A stretch of DNA of 64,000 nt from contig JBDSBP010000124.1 in NCBI GenBank assembly GCA_039921525.1, positions 7,904 to 71,903 of the forward strand, written 5' to 3'. The stretch comes from JADCRZ01 sp039921525 (GTDB taxonomy: Bacteria > Bacteroidota > Bacteroidia > Chitinophagales > Chitinophagaceae). A program made the translations under genes and the position numbers. Shown here one piece after another: positions 36,060 to 44,986 of this stretch. The stretch's first letter is position 1. Each line of letters opens with the position of its first letter. The notes beneath the pieces are model-generated. The model ran no database searches, was not told the DNA's origin, and worked only from the letters and a program-made list of their open reading frames with translations.

Positions 36060-36302
36060 ATGGAACAACCTTTTAACGCTGTAAATGGTGATTTTCACGA
36101 TAAATTGGAGGCGTTGGCATTGGAGAAGAAGCAATGTGAGGTGATTTATTTCAATACCGGGGGAAGAGTAGTTACATGGGGCCGGGTAGAAAGCCTCTAT
36201 CAAAGCGGGGAAATGGAATTTTTACAAATGCAATCCGGCCTTGAGATACGTTTGGATAACCTCATCCAGGTAGACGGCCTGTTGGCGCTTCCTGTTTGTT
36301 GA
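36060..36302 (+). CDS. Small Rof-like (Rho-binding antiterminator) protein
   Basis: Soluble 80-residue protein. The pattern CEVIYFNTGGRVVTWGRVES, followed by EFLQMQSGLEIRLDNLIQV, fits the Sm-like beta barrel of Rof/YaeO proteins. These bind Rho and block termination. The similarity is to fold pattern and to the final IRLDxIxxVDG motif, not strong identity, so I call it Rof-like. It is divergent from ppk1 and just upstream of the ribosomal-protein block, on the same strand. Confidence 0.5.
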   Translation: MEQPFNAVNGDFHDKLEALALEKKQCEVIYFNTGGRVVTWGRVESLYQSGEMEFLQMQSGLEIRLDNLIQVDGLLALPVC

Positions 36303-36346
36303 CTAATCCCGGTTTCAGGCATAATTCGAACAAACTGTAATTTGTT

Positions 36347-36377
36347 TTTGGATATTAGATTGTTTTAACGACCTTTG
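36347..36377 (+). promoter_or_regulatory. Promoter of the rpmB-rpmG block
   Basis: TTTG at 36347-36350, 19-base spacer, GACCTTTG at 36370-36377 (one mismatch to TAnnTTTG), followed by the CCG often seen after this box. The leader to the rpmB ATG would be about 16 bases. Confidence 0.5.
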
Positions 36378-36399
36378 CCGTCCAAAATTTTGTCGAATC

Positions 36400-36636
36400 A
36401 TGGCTAGAGTATGTCAGGTTACAGGTAAAAGACCCCGTTCGGGAAACAGTGTTTCCCATTCCAATATAAAAACCAAGCGGAGGTTTCTGCCAAACCTTAA
36501 AACAAAGAGGTTTTTCTTAGCAGAAGAAGATACCTGGATAACGATAAAGTTATCAACAGACGCAATACGGACCATTAATAAAAATGGTTTATATGCTGTA
36601 GTAAAAAAAATGAGACTCCAGGGACAAAAAATTTAA
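36400..36636 (+). CDS. rpmB: 50S ribosomal protein L28
   Basis: 78-residue ribosomal protein. MARVCQVTGKRPRSGNSVSH is the classic L28 start, followed by KTKRRFLPNL and a C-terminal MRLQGQKI. A single Cys near the start and no CxxC pair make it the zinc-free form. It begins the conserved rpmB-rpmG-DUF4295 cluster. Confidence 0.97.
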   Translation: MARVCQVTGKRPRSGNSVSHSNIKTKRRFLPNLKTKRFFLAEEDTWITIKLSTDAIRTINKNGLYAVVKKMRLQGQKI

Positions 36637-36684
36637 ATTTACTTCCCATTCCCGGGTTAGTAAAAACAATAAAATCGTTTAAAA

Positions 36685-36867
36685 ATGGCAAAGAAAGGAA
36701 GCAGAGTTCAGGTTATCATGGAATGTACCGAGCATAAAAATAGTGGTCTGCCAGGTACCAGCCGCTATATCACAAACAAAAACAAGAAGAATACCCCAGA
36801 ACGCCTGGAGTTGAAAAAATATAATCCTATTCTTAAGAAGGTTACTGTACACAAGGAAATCAAGTAA
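36685..36867 (+). CDS. rpmG: 50S ribosomal protein L33
   Basis: 60-residue ribosomal protein. Motifs are RVQVIMECTEHKNSG, SRYITNKNKKNTPERLELKKYNP-type core and a VTVHKEIK end. Only one cysteine remains where zinc-binding L33 has two CxxC pairs, so this is the C-minus form. It is 48 bases after rpmB. Confidence 0.97.
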   Translation: MAKKGSRVQVIMECTEHKNSGLPGTSRYITNKNKKNTPERLELKKYNPILKKVTVHKEIK

Positions 36868-36931
36868 TTTCTCTCTCTCTCTCTTAAAGGATTGATATCT
36901 GATAATTTTCTATAACTGACAACATACAATA

Positions 36932-37105
36932 ATGGCAAAAAGTGCTAAAACAGCGATAAAGACCAAAGATCAAAAGGCTGCCGCAGAAGCTAAGAACTGG
37001 ACAAAAGTTATTAAAGCAATACGCAGCCCCAAAACAGGCGCCTACACATTTAAAGAGGCAATTGTGCACAAAGACAAAGTGAAGGACTTCCTGGCAGACA
37101 AATGA
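36932..37105 (+). CDS. DUF4295 family protein (57 residues)
   Basis: Small, very basic protein starting MAKSAKTAIKTKDQK, with the family core WTKVIKAIRSPKTGAYTFKE and a DFLADK end. In Bacteroidota this gene regularly follows rpmB and rpmG and precedes ftsY, exactly as here. That suggests a ribosome-associated protein. It is too short for usual ORF cut-offs. A terminator follows 20 bases after its stop. Confidence 0.9.
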   Translation: MAKSAKTAIKTKDQKAAAEAKNWTKVIKAIRSPKTGAYTFKEAIVHKDKVKDFLADK

Positions 37106-37125
37106 AAATAAGATATTGCATAGAG

Positions 37126-37157
37126 AAGCTGTTCTGTTACCACGGAACAGCTTTTTC
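37126..37157 (+). terminator. Terminator of the rpmB-rpmG-DUF4295 operon
   Basis: AAGCTGTTCTG and CGGAACAGCTT form a stem (one mismatch) around TTACCA and are followed by TTTTT. Confidence 0.88.
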
Positions 37158-37181
37158 AGTTTAAAAAGCTGAAGCTTTAAT

Positions 37182-37300
37182 CAGGTATGAGGTATGAGGT
37201 TTGAGCTATGAGGTAGGAAATCAGGCTGAATTTCAACCCGTTTTCCTATCTTTCGTTGCGAAATACCCTCGCTCATACCTCATACCTCACACCTCACACC
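37182..37300. repeat. Inverted pair of GGTATGA-family heptamer arrays
   Basis: Five units on the left (GGTATGA twice, GGTTTGA, GCTATGA, GGTAGGA; 37182-37217) and four on the right in inverse orientation (TCATACC, TCATACC, TCACACC, TCACACC; 37273-37300) flank about 55 bases. The transcript could form a long stem-loop that ends eight bases before the ftsY ATG. Confidence 0.85.
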
Positions 37301-37308
37301 TATTCACC

Positions 37309-38277
37309 ATGGGATTATTCGATAAACTATTCGGTAAAAAGGAGAAAGAGAGTCTCGACCAGGGTCTTCAAAAGACCAAGGAAAATTTCTTTTCAAAAAT
37401 TACCAAAGCCATTGCTGGTAAAAGCATCGTAGACTTAGAAGTACTCGATGAATTGGAAAATGCCCTGATTGGCGCGGATGTAGGACTTGAAACAACTATC
37501 AAGATCATTGATAAAATAGAAACAAGAGTAGCAAGAGATAAATATGTTAGCACGGGAGAGCTGAATAAAATACTGCAACAGGAAATTGAAGAATTACTGA
37601 TAGAACCAACCGAAACCAATACCTACCGTTTTACTTCACCGCTTCCGGCCAGCCCGTTTGTTATAATGGTAGTTGGTGTAAACGGTGTTGGTAAAACAAC
37701 CACCATAGGTAAACTTGCCTTTAATTTTAAAAATGCGGGTAAATCCGTTTTATTAGGCGCTGCGGATACATTCCGCGCTGCTGCTGTGGACCAGTTAACC
37801 ATTTGGAGCGAAAGAGCCGGTGTGCCCATTGTTAAGCAGGGTATGGGCTCCGATCCCGGTGCCGTGGCGTTCGATACCGTTCAAAGTGGTATTGCAAGAG
37901 GCACGGATATCATTATAATCGATACAGCGGGGAGATTGCACAATAAGGTTCACCTGATGGAGGAATTAAGTAAGATGAAACGGGTTGTCAGTAAACTGCT
38001 TCCCGATGCACCGCATGAAATTTTGCTGGTGTTGGATGGCTCAACCGGCCAGAATGCCTTAGAGCAGGCTCGTCAGTTCACTGCTGCCACAGAAGTCACC
38101 GGGTTGGCCATTACCAAACTGGACGGTACAGCTAAAGGCGGTGTGGTATTAGCCATCGCTGATCAATTTAAAATCCCTGTGAAATTTATTGGCACGGGTG
38201 AAAAAATAACTGATCTGCTCATTTTCAATAAACATGAGTTTGTTGACAGCCTTTTTAACCTCGAAACATTAATATAA
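37309..38277 (+). CDS. ftsY: Signal recognition particle receptor FtsY
   Basis: SRP receptor GTPase that docks ribosome-SRP complexes at the inner membrane; 322 residues, essentially only the NG domain. The frame is open back to 37201, but that part only translates heptamers, so MGLFDKLFGKKEKES is the start. G motifs are GVNGVGKTTTIGKLA (P-loop), DTFRAAAVDQL, DTAGRLHNK and TKLDGTAKGG. A short amphipathic basic N-terminus replaces the acidic A domain of enterobacteria. Confidence 0.96.
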   Translation: MGLFDKLFGKKEKESLDQGLQKTKENFFSKITKAIAGKSIVDLEVLDELENALIGADVGLETTIKIIDKIETRVARDKYVSTGELNKILQQEIEELLIEPTETNTYRFTSPLPASPFVIMVVGVNGVGKTTTIGKLAFNFKNAGKSVLLGAADTFRAAAVDQLTIWSERAGVPIVKQGMGSDPGAVAFDTVQSGIARGTDIIIIDTAGRLHNKVHLMEELSKMKRVVSKLLPDAPHEILLVLDGSTGQNALEQARQFTAATEVTGLAITKLDGTAKGGVVLAIADQFKIPVKFIGTGEKITDLLIFNKHEFVDSLFNLETLI

Positions 38278-38281
38278 GTGC

Positions 38282-38397
38282 TTTTGTCTGAACCACGGAT
38301 GGAAATGATTAAGGGATTAGTATGATTGATAGGTATGATGCAGGTATATAGAATCATAATTATCATTTTATCATTTCCATCAGCGGTTCAGACAAAA
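38282..38397. repeat. Palindromic repeat element (TTTTGTCTGAACC family), copy 1
   Basis: Inverted arms of 28 bases (38282-38309 and 38370-38397) share TTTTGTCTGAACC and GGATGGAAATGAT or its close variant, with three or four mismatches. The interior holds short ATGAT/GGTATGA-like motifs that can also pair. It begins four bases after the ftsY stop. A shortened third arm (GCGTCAGCGGTTCAAA) lies at about 38420. A second copy is at 61449. Confidence 0.85.
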
Positions 38398-38450
38398 TGC
38401 ATCAGCTTATAGATAAAAGCGTCAGCGGTTCAAAGTAACTTTACAGCTTC

Positions 38451-39758
38451 ATGAAAACGAAAACACTAAAAAGAGATAAGGTTAATATTATCACGCTTGG
38501 CTGTAGCAAGAATATGGTCGATAGTGAGGTACTGGGTGGCCAGTTATTTGCCAACGACATCCAGGTTGTTCATGAGAGCGCTAGAAAAGATCATAATATT
38601 GTTATCATCAACACCTGTGGTTTTATAGATAAAGCCAAAGAAGAATCTGTTAATACGATTCTTGACCAGGTGGAATTAAAAAGAAGAGGTAAAATTGATA
38701 AAGTTTATGTTACCGGGTGCCTGAGCGAGCGGTATAAGAATAACCTGGAACAGGAAATACCCGAGGTGGACGCCTATTTTGGCACATTTGAATTACCACA
38801 GATCCTCAAAAAATTTGAGATTAATTACCAGACTGAACTAGTAGGAGAGCGGTTAATAAGTACACCTTCTCATTATGCATACCTGAAAATTTCCGAAGGC
38901 TGTAATCGTACCTGTGCTTTTTGCGCCATTCCGCTGATGCGCGGATCTCATGTAAGTAAACCCATAGAACTATTAGTGGCGGAAGCGGAATTACTCGTGA
39001 GAAAAGGTGTGAAGGAAATAATGCTTATAGCCCAGGAACTCACGTATTATGGCCTGGATATTTATAAGAAAAGAGCCCTTCCCAGGCTCTTGCACGCCCT
39101 GGCTGATATTAAAGGGTTAGAATGGATTCGATTGCATTACGCCTACCCGTCAAAATTTCCACTCGACATATTAGACGTTATTCGTGAAAGAGATAATATT
39201 TGTAATTACCTGGATATGCCTCTTCAACATGCCAGCGACAGGATGCTCGAGGTAATGCGCAGGCAAATAACGAATGGAGAAATGAGCGAGTTGATTGATA
39301 CGATTCGGGAAAAAGTGCCTGGAATCTGCCTGCGTACAACATTAATTGCAGGCTTCCCGGGAGAAACACTGGATGATGTGGAAGAAATGAAAGTATTTTT
39401 ACAAAAACATCGTTTTGATCGGGTGGGTATATTCTCATACAGCCATGAAGAAGGCACCAGCGGTTTTACGTTGAATGATGATATACCAGACCAGGAAAAA
39501 GAGAGACGCGCGCAGGATATTATGCAGGTGCAGCAGGAAATCAGTTATGAAAAGAACAAGGAGAAAATTGGCAAAATTTTCAAAGTCATTATAGATAAAA
39601 AAGAATCCGGACGGTATATCGGGAGAACAGAATTTGATAGCGTGGAAGTAGATAATGAAGTGATTATTTCTTCATCCGATAAATTAATCATTGGCGATTT
39701 TGCGCAGGTCAGGATTACAGGCGCTTTTGATTATGATCTGGAGGGAGAATTAGTGTAG
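38451..39758 (+). CDS. rimO: Ribosomal protein S12 methylthiotransferase
   Basis: Radical-SAM enzyme adding a methylthio group to an aspartate of S12; 435 residues. The N-terminal UPF0004 domain holds the auxiliary cluster cysteines Cys18, Cys56 and Cys90. The radical-SAM cysteines are Cys151, Cys155 and Cys158 in EGCNRTCAFCAIPLMRG. RGSHVSKPIELLVAEAE-like and LDMPLQHASDRML segments separate RimO from MiaB. A C-terminal TRAM domain ends the protein. It follows ftsY in the order typical of the phylum. Confidence 0.95.
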   Translation: MKTKTLKRDKVNIITLGCSKNMVDSEVLGGQLFANDIQVVHESARKDHNIVIINTCGFIDKAKEESVNTILDQVELKRRGKIDKVYVTGCLSERYKNNLEQEIPEVDAYFGTFELPQILKKFEINYQTELVGERLISTPSHYAYLKISEGCNRTCAFCAIPLMRGSHVSKPIELLVAEAELLVRKGVKEIMLIAQELTYYGLDIYKKRALPRLLHALADIKGLEWIRLHYAYPSKFPLDILDVIRERDNICNYLDMPLQHASDRMLEVMRRQITNGEMSELIDTIREKVPGICLRTTLIAGFPGETLDDVEEMKVFLQKHRFDRVGIFSYSHEEGTSGFTLNDDIPDQEKERRAQDIMQVQQEISYEKNKEKIGKIFKVIIDKKESGRYIGRTEFDSVEVDNEVIISSSDKLIIGDFAQVRITGAFDYDLEGELV

Positions 39759-39792
39759 ATCAGGTTCCACAGGGTATTTAATGTTTGCCTTT

Positions 39793-39930
39793 GGCGATTG
39801 CAGGGGCAGGGCTTACCCCCTCCCTGTTACATTTAGTATGTCTATGATTTTATTAAGTTACTTTATAATATTCTAATCGCCACTTGTGCAGTCATCGCAG
39901 GGGCAAGCCCCGCCCCAACAAACGCCCTGA
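39793..39930. repeat. Inverted doublet of GC-rich REP-like palindromes
   Basis: The first copy (39793-39826) starts GGCGATTGCAGGGGCAGGGC. The second (39893-39930) is in the opposite orientation, its complement starting GGCGTTTGTTGGGGCGGGGC. Both match the palindrome at 12617. The doublet lies in the 410-base gap between rimO and the dehydrogenase gene. Apart from a promoter box at 40073 the rest of that gap shows no gene. Confidence 0.75.
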
Positions 39931-40072
39931 TATAATCACAGCCCTGAAAATTCATTACTATAAAAGTAAAACTACAATACCTTATTTCTCCCTATGCAAA
40001 TTGCAGTAGGGTAAGATCAAAATTGTATTAGTTTTGACTAATAGTTCCTAGCCCTGTATTCTGGCGTTAGAT

Positions 40073-40080
40073 TACTTTTG
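40073..40080 (+). promoter_or_regulatory. Candidate -7 box upstream of the dehydrogenase gene
   Basis: TACTTTTG matches TAnnTTTG perfectly, about 90 bases before the ATG at 40169. No TTTG box is found at the expected 19-21 base distance, so confidence is limited. Confidence 0.35.
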
Positions 40081-40168
40081 TGCAGGTTGAACTGGGTGTT
40101 TTTAACTAAACAGCTCTTGTTCAACTTATTAAAGCGAAAAAAAATATTATCTCATTAAAATCATAATT

Positions 40169-41650
40169 ATGAGTTTTACACCTGCCACCATACAAGAGAT
40201 TAATGCCACGATGGAAGCCGCTGCCAAGGCTTTTGTATTGTATAAAAAAACAGCGCCTGAACAAAAAGCGCTTTTTTTGGAAGCAATCGCCGCCGAAATA
40301 GATGTTCTGGGCGATGCCCTGGTTCTTAAAGCGTCTGAAGAGACGAACCTTCCTGTACCGCGTTTAATGGGAGAGAAAGCCAGAACCACCATGCAATTGA
40401 GAATGTTCGCTACCATGCTCCGGGAAGGTAGTTGGGTAGAGGCTTCCATTGATACGGCGATTCCGGATCGCGCACCGCTTCCAAGGCCGGATCTCCGCAA
40501 AATGTTAGTCCCTTTAGGTCCTGTAATTGTATTTGGCGCCAGTAATTTCCCCTTTGCTTATTCAACGGCTGGTGGCGATACCGCTTCTGCTCTTGCTGCC
40601 GGTTGCCCGGTTGTTGTAAAAGCCCACGGTGCCCATAGTGAAACTTCCCTGATGGTTTTTTCGGCCATTCAAAAAGCGATTTCCCGGTGCAATATGCCGG
40701 AAGCCGTGGTTCAGCATGTATACGGCGAAAATGAAGAAGGAAAGGCGCTCGTTCAACACCGGGTTACATCTGGCGTTGGATTTACTGGTTCCACCGCGGG
40801 GGGAATGGCACTTGTAGGGTATTCACGCGACAGAAAATCTCCTATCCCCGTTTTTTCAGAAATGGGCAGTGTGAACCCTGTTATTTTTCTGCCGGACACG
40901 CTGGCAAAAAATACGGCACAGCTTGCAAAATCTTTTGCCAGTTCCATAACGCTTAGCATGGGGCAATTTTGTACTAACCCGGGCTTGATGATGGCAGTGG
41001 AATCCGACGATCTGGATAGGTTTTTACAATTGCTGGAGGAAGAGATCCGGGGGGTTAAACCGGCCCGCATGTTAAACACAGGCATTCATAAATCTTATTT
41101 TGAGAAAATGAAACATGCCCTCGGCCAGCCGGGCGTTCAGCATTCTGAAACAGAAATAGTTGCAGGCGAGATGGAAGCATTACCCCATATAGCTCATGTA
41201 AAAGGCAGGGTATTTCTGGATAACCCGGTACTTCATGAAGAGGTGTTTGGCCCTTATTCCATTATGGTTAAATGTGCAAACCTGCACGAATTACAACAAG
41301 CATGGCAAGCTGTTAGCGGCCAGTTAACCACCACAATGGTAGGTACAGATACTGACTTTAAGGAACATAGGGAGTTGGTTGACATAGGTACCCAAATTGC
41401 TGGTCGAATTCTTTTCAACGGAGTGCCGACGGGCGTGGAGGTGTGCGCCAGTATGGTTCACGGTGGCCCTTACCCCGCAACTACCGACAGTCGCTTTACA
41501 GCAGTGGGTATTAATGCTGTAAAACGCTGGGTGAGGCCTGTTTGTTTCCAGAGCTGCCCGGAATATTTACTGCCGGATGAACTTAAAAATTTCAATGAAA
41601 GAAAAATCCTGCGACTGGTAAATAATGAATGGAGCAAAGAATCCATTTAA
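40169..41650 (+). CDS. Alpha-ketoglutarate-semialdehyde-type aldehyde dehydrogenase
   Basis: NADP-dependent aldehyde dehydrogenase of 493 residues. Motifs are VFGASNFPFAYSTAGGD, VVKAHGAHSETS, FTGSTAGG, Glu231 in FSEMGSVNP, and nucleophile Cys268 in GQFCTNPGLM. The FCTNPG form and YPATTDSRFTAVG near the end are marks of 2,5-dioxovalerate dehydrogenases. These finish the non-phosphorylating arabinose, xylose, glucarate or hydroxyproline routes. The downstream GH127 gene, likely an arabinofuranosidase, gives a plausible link to L-arabinose. Confidence 0.88.
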   Translation: MSFTPATIQEINATMEAAAKAFVLYKKTAPEQKALFLEAIAAEIDVLGDALVLKASEETNLPVPRLMGEKARTTMQLRMFATMLREGSWVEASIDTAIPDRAPLPRPDLRKMLVPLGPVIVFGASNFPFAYSTAGGDTASALAAGCPVVVKAHGAHSETSLMVFSAIQKAISRCNMPEAVVQHVYGENEEGKALVQHRVTSGVGFTGSTAGGMALVGYSRDRKSPIPVFSEMGSVNPVIFLPDTLAKNTAQLAKSFASSITLSMGQFCTNPGLMMAVESDDLDRFLQLLEEEIRGVKPARMLNTGIHKSYFEKMKHALGQPGVQHSETEIVAGEMEALPHIAHVKGRVFLDNPVLHEEVFGPYSIMVKCANLHELQQAWQAVSGQLTTTMVGTDTDFKEHRELVDIGTQIAGRILFNGVPTGVEVCASMVHGGPYPATTDSRFTAVGINAVKRWVRPVCFQSCPEYLLPDELKNFNERKILRLVNNEWSKESI

Positions 41651-41716
41651 CTATAGTATTCACTTATGATTTTTGCGCGCAACTGATTAAATTGACCGAA
41701 TTTAAAAATATATGCA

Positions 41717-43684
41717 ATGAATCGCTTGTCTTTAAAAATACTTATTCTTGCTTGCTGTCTTATTGTTGGTTACGGTTTACGGGCCCAGACAATTCATCCG
41801 GAACTGGAGCCGATTTCTTTTTCTAATGTTACCATAACAGATAATTTTTGGAAGCCCAAAATGGATAAGGTCGCCACAGCCACGTTGCAGGCTTGCATCT
41901 ACCAGACAGAAGAAAAAACGGCCCGCATCCGGAATTTTGAAAAGGTAGCAAGGAACAAAGGCGAACAACATGAAGGCATTTTTTATGATGACAGCGATGT
42001 CTTTAAGGCTTTAGAAGCGATATCTTATTCTCTTAAAAATAAACCTGACGCCGGGCTCGAAAAAAAAGCGGATGAATGGATCGGTAAGATAGCTGCTGCC
42101 CAACTGCCGGATGGTTACCTGAATACCTATTTTACCCTTCATGATCTCAGTAAGCGCTGGACAGACATGAGCATGCACGAAGATTATAATGGAGGGCACA
42201 TGATAGAAGCGGCCGTTGCCTATTATGAAGCCACTGGCAAAAGAAAATTCCTGGACGTTGTTATCAATTGGGCCAACCATTTCGATTACCTATTTGGCCC
42301 TGGTAAAAAACACTGGGTAACAGGTCACCAGGAACTCGAACTTGCCCTTGTAAAGCTATATAAAGTTACAAAAGAAGATAAATACTTAAAACTGGCACAT
42401 TGGCTGCTGGAGGAGAGAGGCCATGGATTTGCCCATGGATACACCTGGACGGATTGGAAAGATACCGCCTATGCCCAGGATGTTAAACCGGTAAAGGATC
42501 AGACAGAAATTACCGGCCATGCCGTACGGGCAATGTATCTATATATCGGCGCTGCAGATGTAGCCGCTTTTACGGGTGACCAGGGTTATTTGAAAGCTAT
42601 GAAGACGGTTTGGGAAGACGTTGTTTACCGTAACATGTATATAACCGGGGGGATCGGCTCTTCCGGGGGTAATGAAGGTTTTTCAAAAGACTATGATCTT
42701 CCCAACGAACAGGCTTATTGTGAAACCTGTGCCTCGGTAGGAATGGTTTTCTGGAATCAACGAATGAACTCTTTAACAGGAGAAAGCAAATACATAGACG
42801 TACTGGAACGAAGTTTGTATAATGGCGCACTGGATGGCTTATCACTTAGTGGTGACCGTTTCTTTTATGGTAATCCATTAGCATCAACCGGAAAAAATGC
42901 CCGGAGAGAATGGTTTGGCACCGCGTGCTGCCCCGCTAATATTGCGAGGCTGGTGGCTTCGCTGGGAGATTATGTGTATGCAAAATCCGGGGATGGTATA
43001 TGGGTGAATTTATTCGTTGGCAGTAACACCACTATCCCCCTGGCTAAAGGAAATGTACCTGTGAAAATGGAAACAAATTATCCATGGGAGGGGAAAGTTA
43101 CCTTATCTTTCAACCCGGTTAAGAAAATCCGCTACGCCTTACATATCAGGGTACCAGGCTGGGCTCAAAATGAAGCGGTACCAGGAAATTTATATAGTTT
43201 TTTAGGTACAAAGGAAAGCGGTATCTCTGCAATGCTAAACGGTCAACCCGCTACGTACAAAACAGAAAAGGGATATATTGTTATAGACAGGGAATGGAAA
43301 AAAGGGGATGTGATTGAACTTACACTGCCAATGGATGTTCAACGAATCGTTTCTAATGAAGAAGTAAAGTTCAATGTAAACCGGGTAGCTTTGCAAAGGG
43401 GTCCACTGGTATATTGCGTGGAAGGAGCCGATAATAATGGGAAGGCATGGAACCTGGTGATACCTGATAATGTAAAGTTTACAACACAGCAACTAGATGT
43501 ACTTACTGAGAAGGTGATATCGCTAAACACAGAAGCGCCGGTGCTCGAAATAAGTGCGGACGGCATGACGGTGAACACTATTAAAAAAACAATAACGGCT
43601 ATTCCTTATTATGTTTGGTGTAATCGTGGAAGCAACCCGATGCAGGTATGGATACCAAGAAAGATCAGCGATATAAAACTATAA
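41717..43684 (+). CDS. GH127 beta-L-arabinofuranosidase-like hydrolase
   Basis: Exported hydrolase of 655 residues with signal peptide MNRLSLKILILACCLIVGYG ending near RAQ. The (alpha/alpha)6 barrel carries the zinc/thiol site of the HypBA1 family: acid/base Glu320 (GGNEGF), Glu336-Thr-Cys338 (YCETC), and the Cys404-Cys405 pair (TACCPANIAR), where Cys404 aligns with the cysteine nucleophile. The spacing is almost identical to HypBA1. The C-terminal third is beta-sandwich. It lies 32 bases before, and on the same strand as, the aldose 1-epimerase, suggesting co-transcription. The substrate is probably L-arabinofuranosides. Confidence 0.9.
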   Translation: MNRLSLKILILACCLIVGYGLRAQTIHPELEPISFSNVTITDNFWKPKMDKVATATLQACIYQTEEKTARIRNFEKVARNKGEQHEGIFYDDSDVFKALEAISYSLKNKPDAGLEKKADEWIGKIAAAQLPDGYLNTYFTLHDLSKRWTDMSMHEDYNGGHMIEAAVAYYEATGKRKFLDVVINWANHFDYLFGPGKKHWVTGHQELELALVKLYKVTKEDKYLKLAHWLLEERGHGFAHGYTWTDWKDTAYAQDVKPVKDQTEITGHAVRAMYLYIGAADVAAFTGDQGYLKAMKTVWEDVVYRNMYITGGIGSSGGNEGFSKDYDLPNEQAYCETCASVGMVFWNQRMNSLTGESKYIDVLERSLYNGALDGLSLSGDRFFYGNPLASTGKNARREWFGTACCPANIARLVASLGDYVYAKSGDGIWVNLFVGSNTTIPLAKGNVPVKMETNYPWEGKVTLSFNPVKKIRYALHIRVPGWAQNEAVPGNLYSFLGTKESGISAMLNGQPATYKTEKGYIVIDREWKKGDVIELTLPMDVQRIVSNEEVKFNVNRVALQRGPLVYCVEGADNNGKAWNLVIPDNVKFTTQQLDVLTEKVISLNTEAPVLEISADGMTVNTIKKTITAIPYYVWCNRGSNPMQVWIPRKISDIKL

Positions 43685-43716
43685 CTTTAAACATAAAACC
43701 ATCTCAACGAAAACAT

Positions 43717-44889
43717 ATGAAAAATTTCATTCAGCGTACATTTGGTTTTGCTGTGTCAGGTTGTTTGGCGCTATCATCCTGCGGCAATAACGAAACCAAG
43801 AATACTGAAAATAAAAATGATTCCACATCTGCTACACCAACATCCCAATCAACTATGAATACACAAAGTCCACAACCTTATGGAAAATTTGATGATAAAG
43901 AAGTATTACAATATACGTTAACCAATTCAAAAGGAGTAGCGGTAAAGGTTATTAACTATGGCGGCATAATCACCGACATCATGGTGCCCGACAGAGAGGG
44001 TAATCTCGGAGATGTAGTATTGGGGTATGATTCATTATCAGGATACCTTCAAAAAGGCAACCCTTACTTTGGAGCCCTGGTAGGGAGATATGCTAACCGT
44101 ATCGCCAAAGGAAAGTTTTCCGTAGAAGGTAATACATATACGCTCGCTGCAAATAATGATGGCAATTCATTACATGGAGGTTTAAAGGGATTTGACAAAG
44201 TAGTATGGGATACAAAACAGTCAGGTAATTCGGTAACGTTAACGTACGATAGCAAGGACGGAGAAGAAGGTTATCCGGGTAACTTGCATGCACAGGTTGT
44301 TTATACGTTAACTGACGACAACGAATTGAAAATAGAATATACTGCTACCAGCGATAAACCTACGCCGGTTAATCTTACAAACCACACTTACTTCAATTTA
44401 TCAGCAGGCAAGTCGGCAACTATTGAAGATCATATATTAACCCTCAATGCTGACAAATATACGATGGTGAATGATAAACTGATACCTACCGGTCAAAACC
44501 CGCCAGTAAAAGGAACGCCAATGGATTTTACTTCTCCTAAAAAAGTGGGAAAGGATCTTGGTTCAGTAAAAGGGGGGTATGATCATAACTGGGTATTGAA
44601 TAAATCAGGTGATGAAGAAAGCCTGGCTGCCACGGTGTACGATTCAGCCAGCGGCCGTTACATGGAAGTACGTACTACCCAACCTGGCATTCAGTTTTAT
44701 ACTGGTAATTTCCTCGATGGAACACTTACCGTTACAAGAGGTGGAACCACCATTGGTAAACACGCCGCTCTTTGCCTGGAAACACAGCATTTCCCCGATT
44801 CGCCCAATCAGCCCTCATTTCCTACAACAATATTAAAACCCGGTGAAACATATAAACAATCAACAATTTATACGTTTTCGGTAAAATGA
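43717..44889 (+). CDS. Aldose 1-epimerase lipoprotein (galactose mutarotase)
   Basis: Interconverts alpha and beta anomers of aldoses. The frame is open from 43648, overlapping GH127, but the ATG at 43717 starts a lipoprotein signal (SGCLALSSCGNN), giving about 390 residues. A Thr/Ser/Asn-rich linker precedes the GalM beta-sandwich: GGIITDIMVPDREG, YFGALVGRYANRIAKG, the catalytic His in NLTNHTYFNLS, and the catalytic Glu in LETQHFPDSPN. Surface location and the GH127 neighbour suggest processing of freed arabinose before uptake. Confidence 0.92.
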   Translation: MKNFIQRTFGFAVSGCLALSSCGNNETKNTENKNDSTSATPTSQSTMNTQSPQPYGKFDDKEVLQYTLTNSKGVAVKVINYGGIITDIMVPDREGNLGDVVLGYDSLSGYLQKGNPYFGALVGRYANRIAKGKFSVEGNTYTLAANNDGNSLHGGLKGFDKVVWDTKQSGNSVTLTYDSKDGEEGYPGNLHAQVVYTLTDDNELKIEYTATSDKPTPVNLTNHTYFNLSAGKSATIEDHILTLNADKYTMVNDKLIPTGQNPPVKGTPMDFTSPKKVGKDLGSVKGGYDHNWVLNKSGDEESLAATVYDSASGRYMEVRTTQPGIQFYTGNFLDGTLTVTRGGTTIGKHAALCLETQHFPDSPNQPSFPTTILKPGETYKQSTIYTFSVK

Positions 44890-44891
44890 AT

Positions 44892-44918
44892 ACATTATTA
44901 ATTATTAATTGTTAATGA
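44892..44918. repeat. Heptamer array, AATTATT/AATTGTT family
   Basis: About four units with period 7 (ATTATTA, ATTATTA, ATTGTTA, ATGATA) beginning two bases after the epimerase stop codon. Confidence 0.75.
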
Positions 44919-44986
44919 TAAAGTTTCGTTTTTAGACATTCTGTAAATTCTTTAATTCAGTGAACTCTGATCAAATTATGCGATTT

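Noticed and set aside
37201..37308. N-terminal extension of FtsY
   Set aside because: It is encoded by the heptamer arrays (SYLIPHT-type peptide); the family start MGLFDKLFG lies at 37309.
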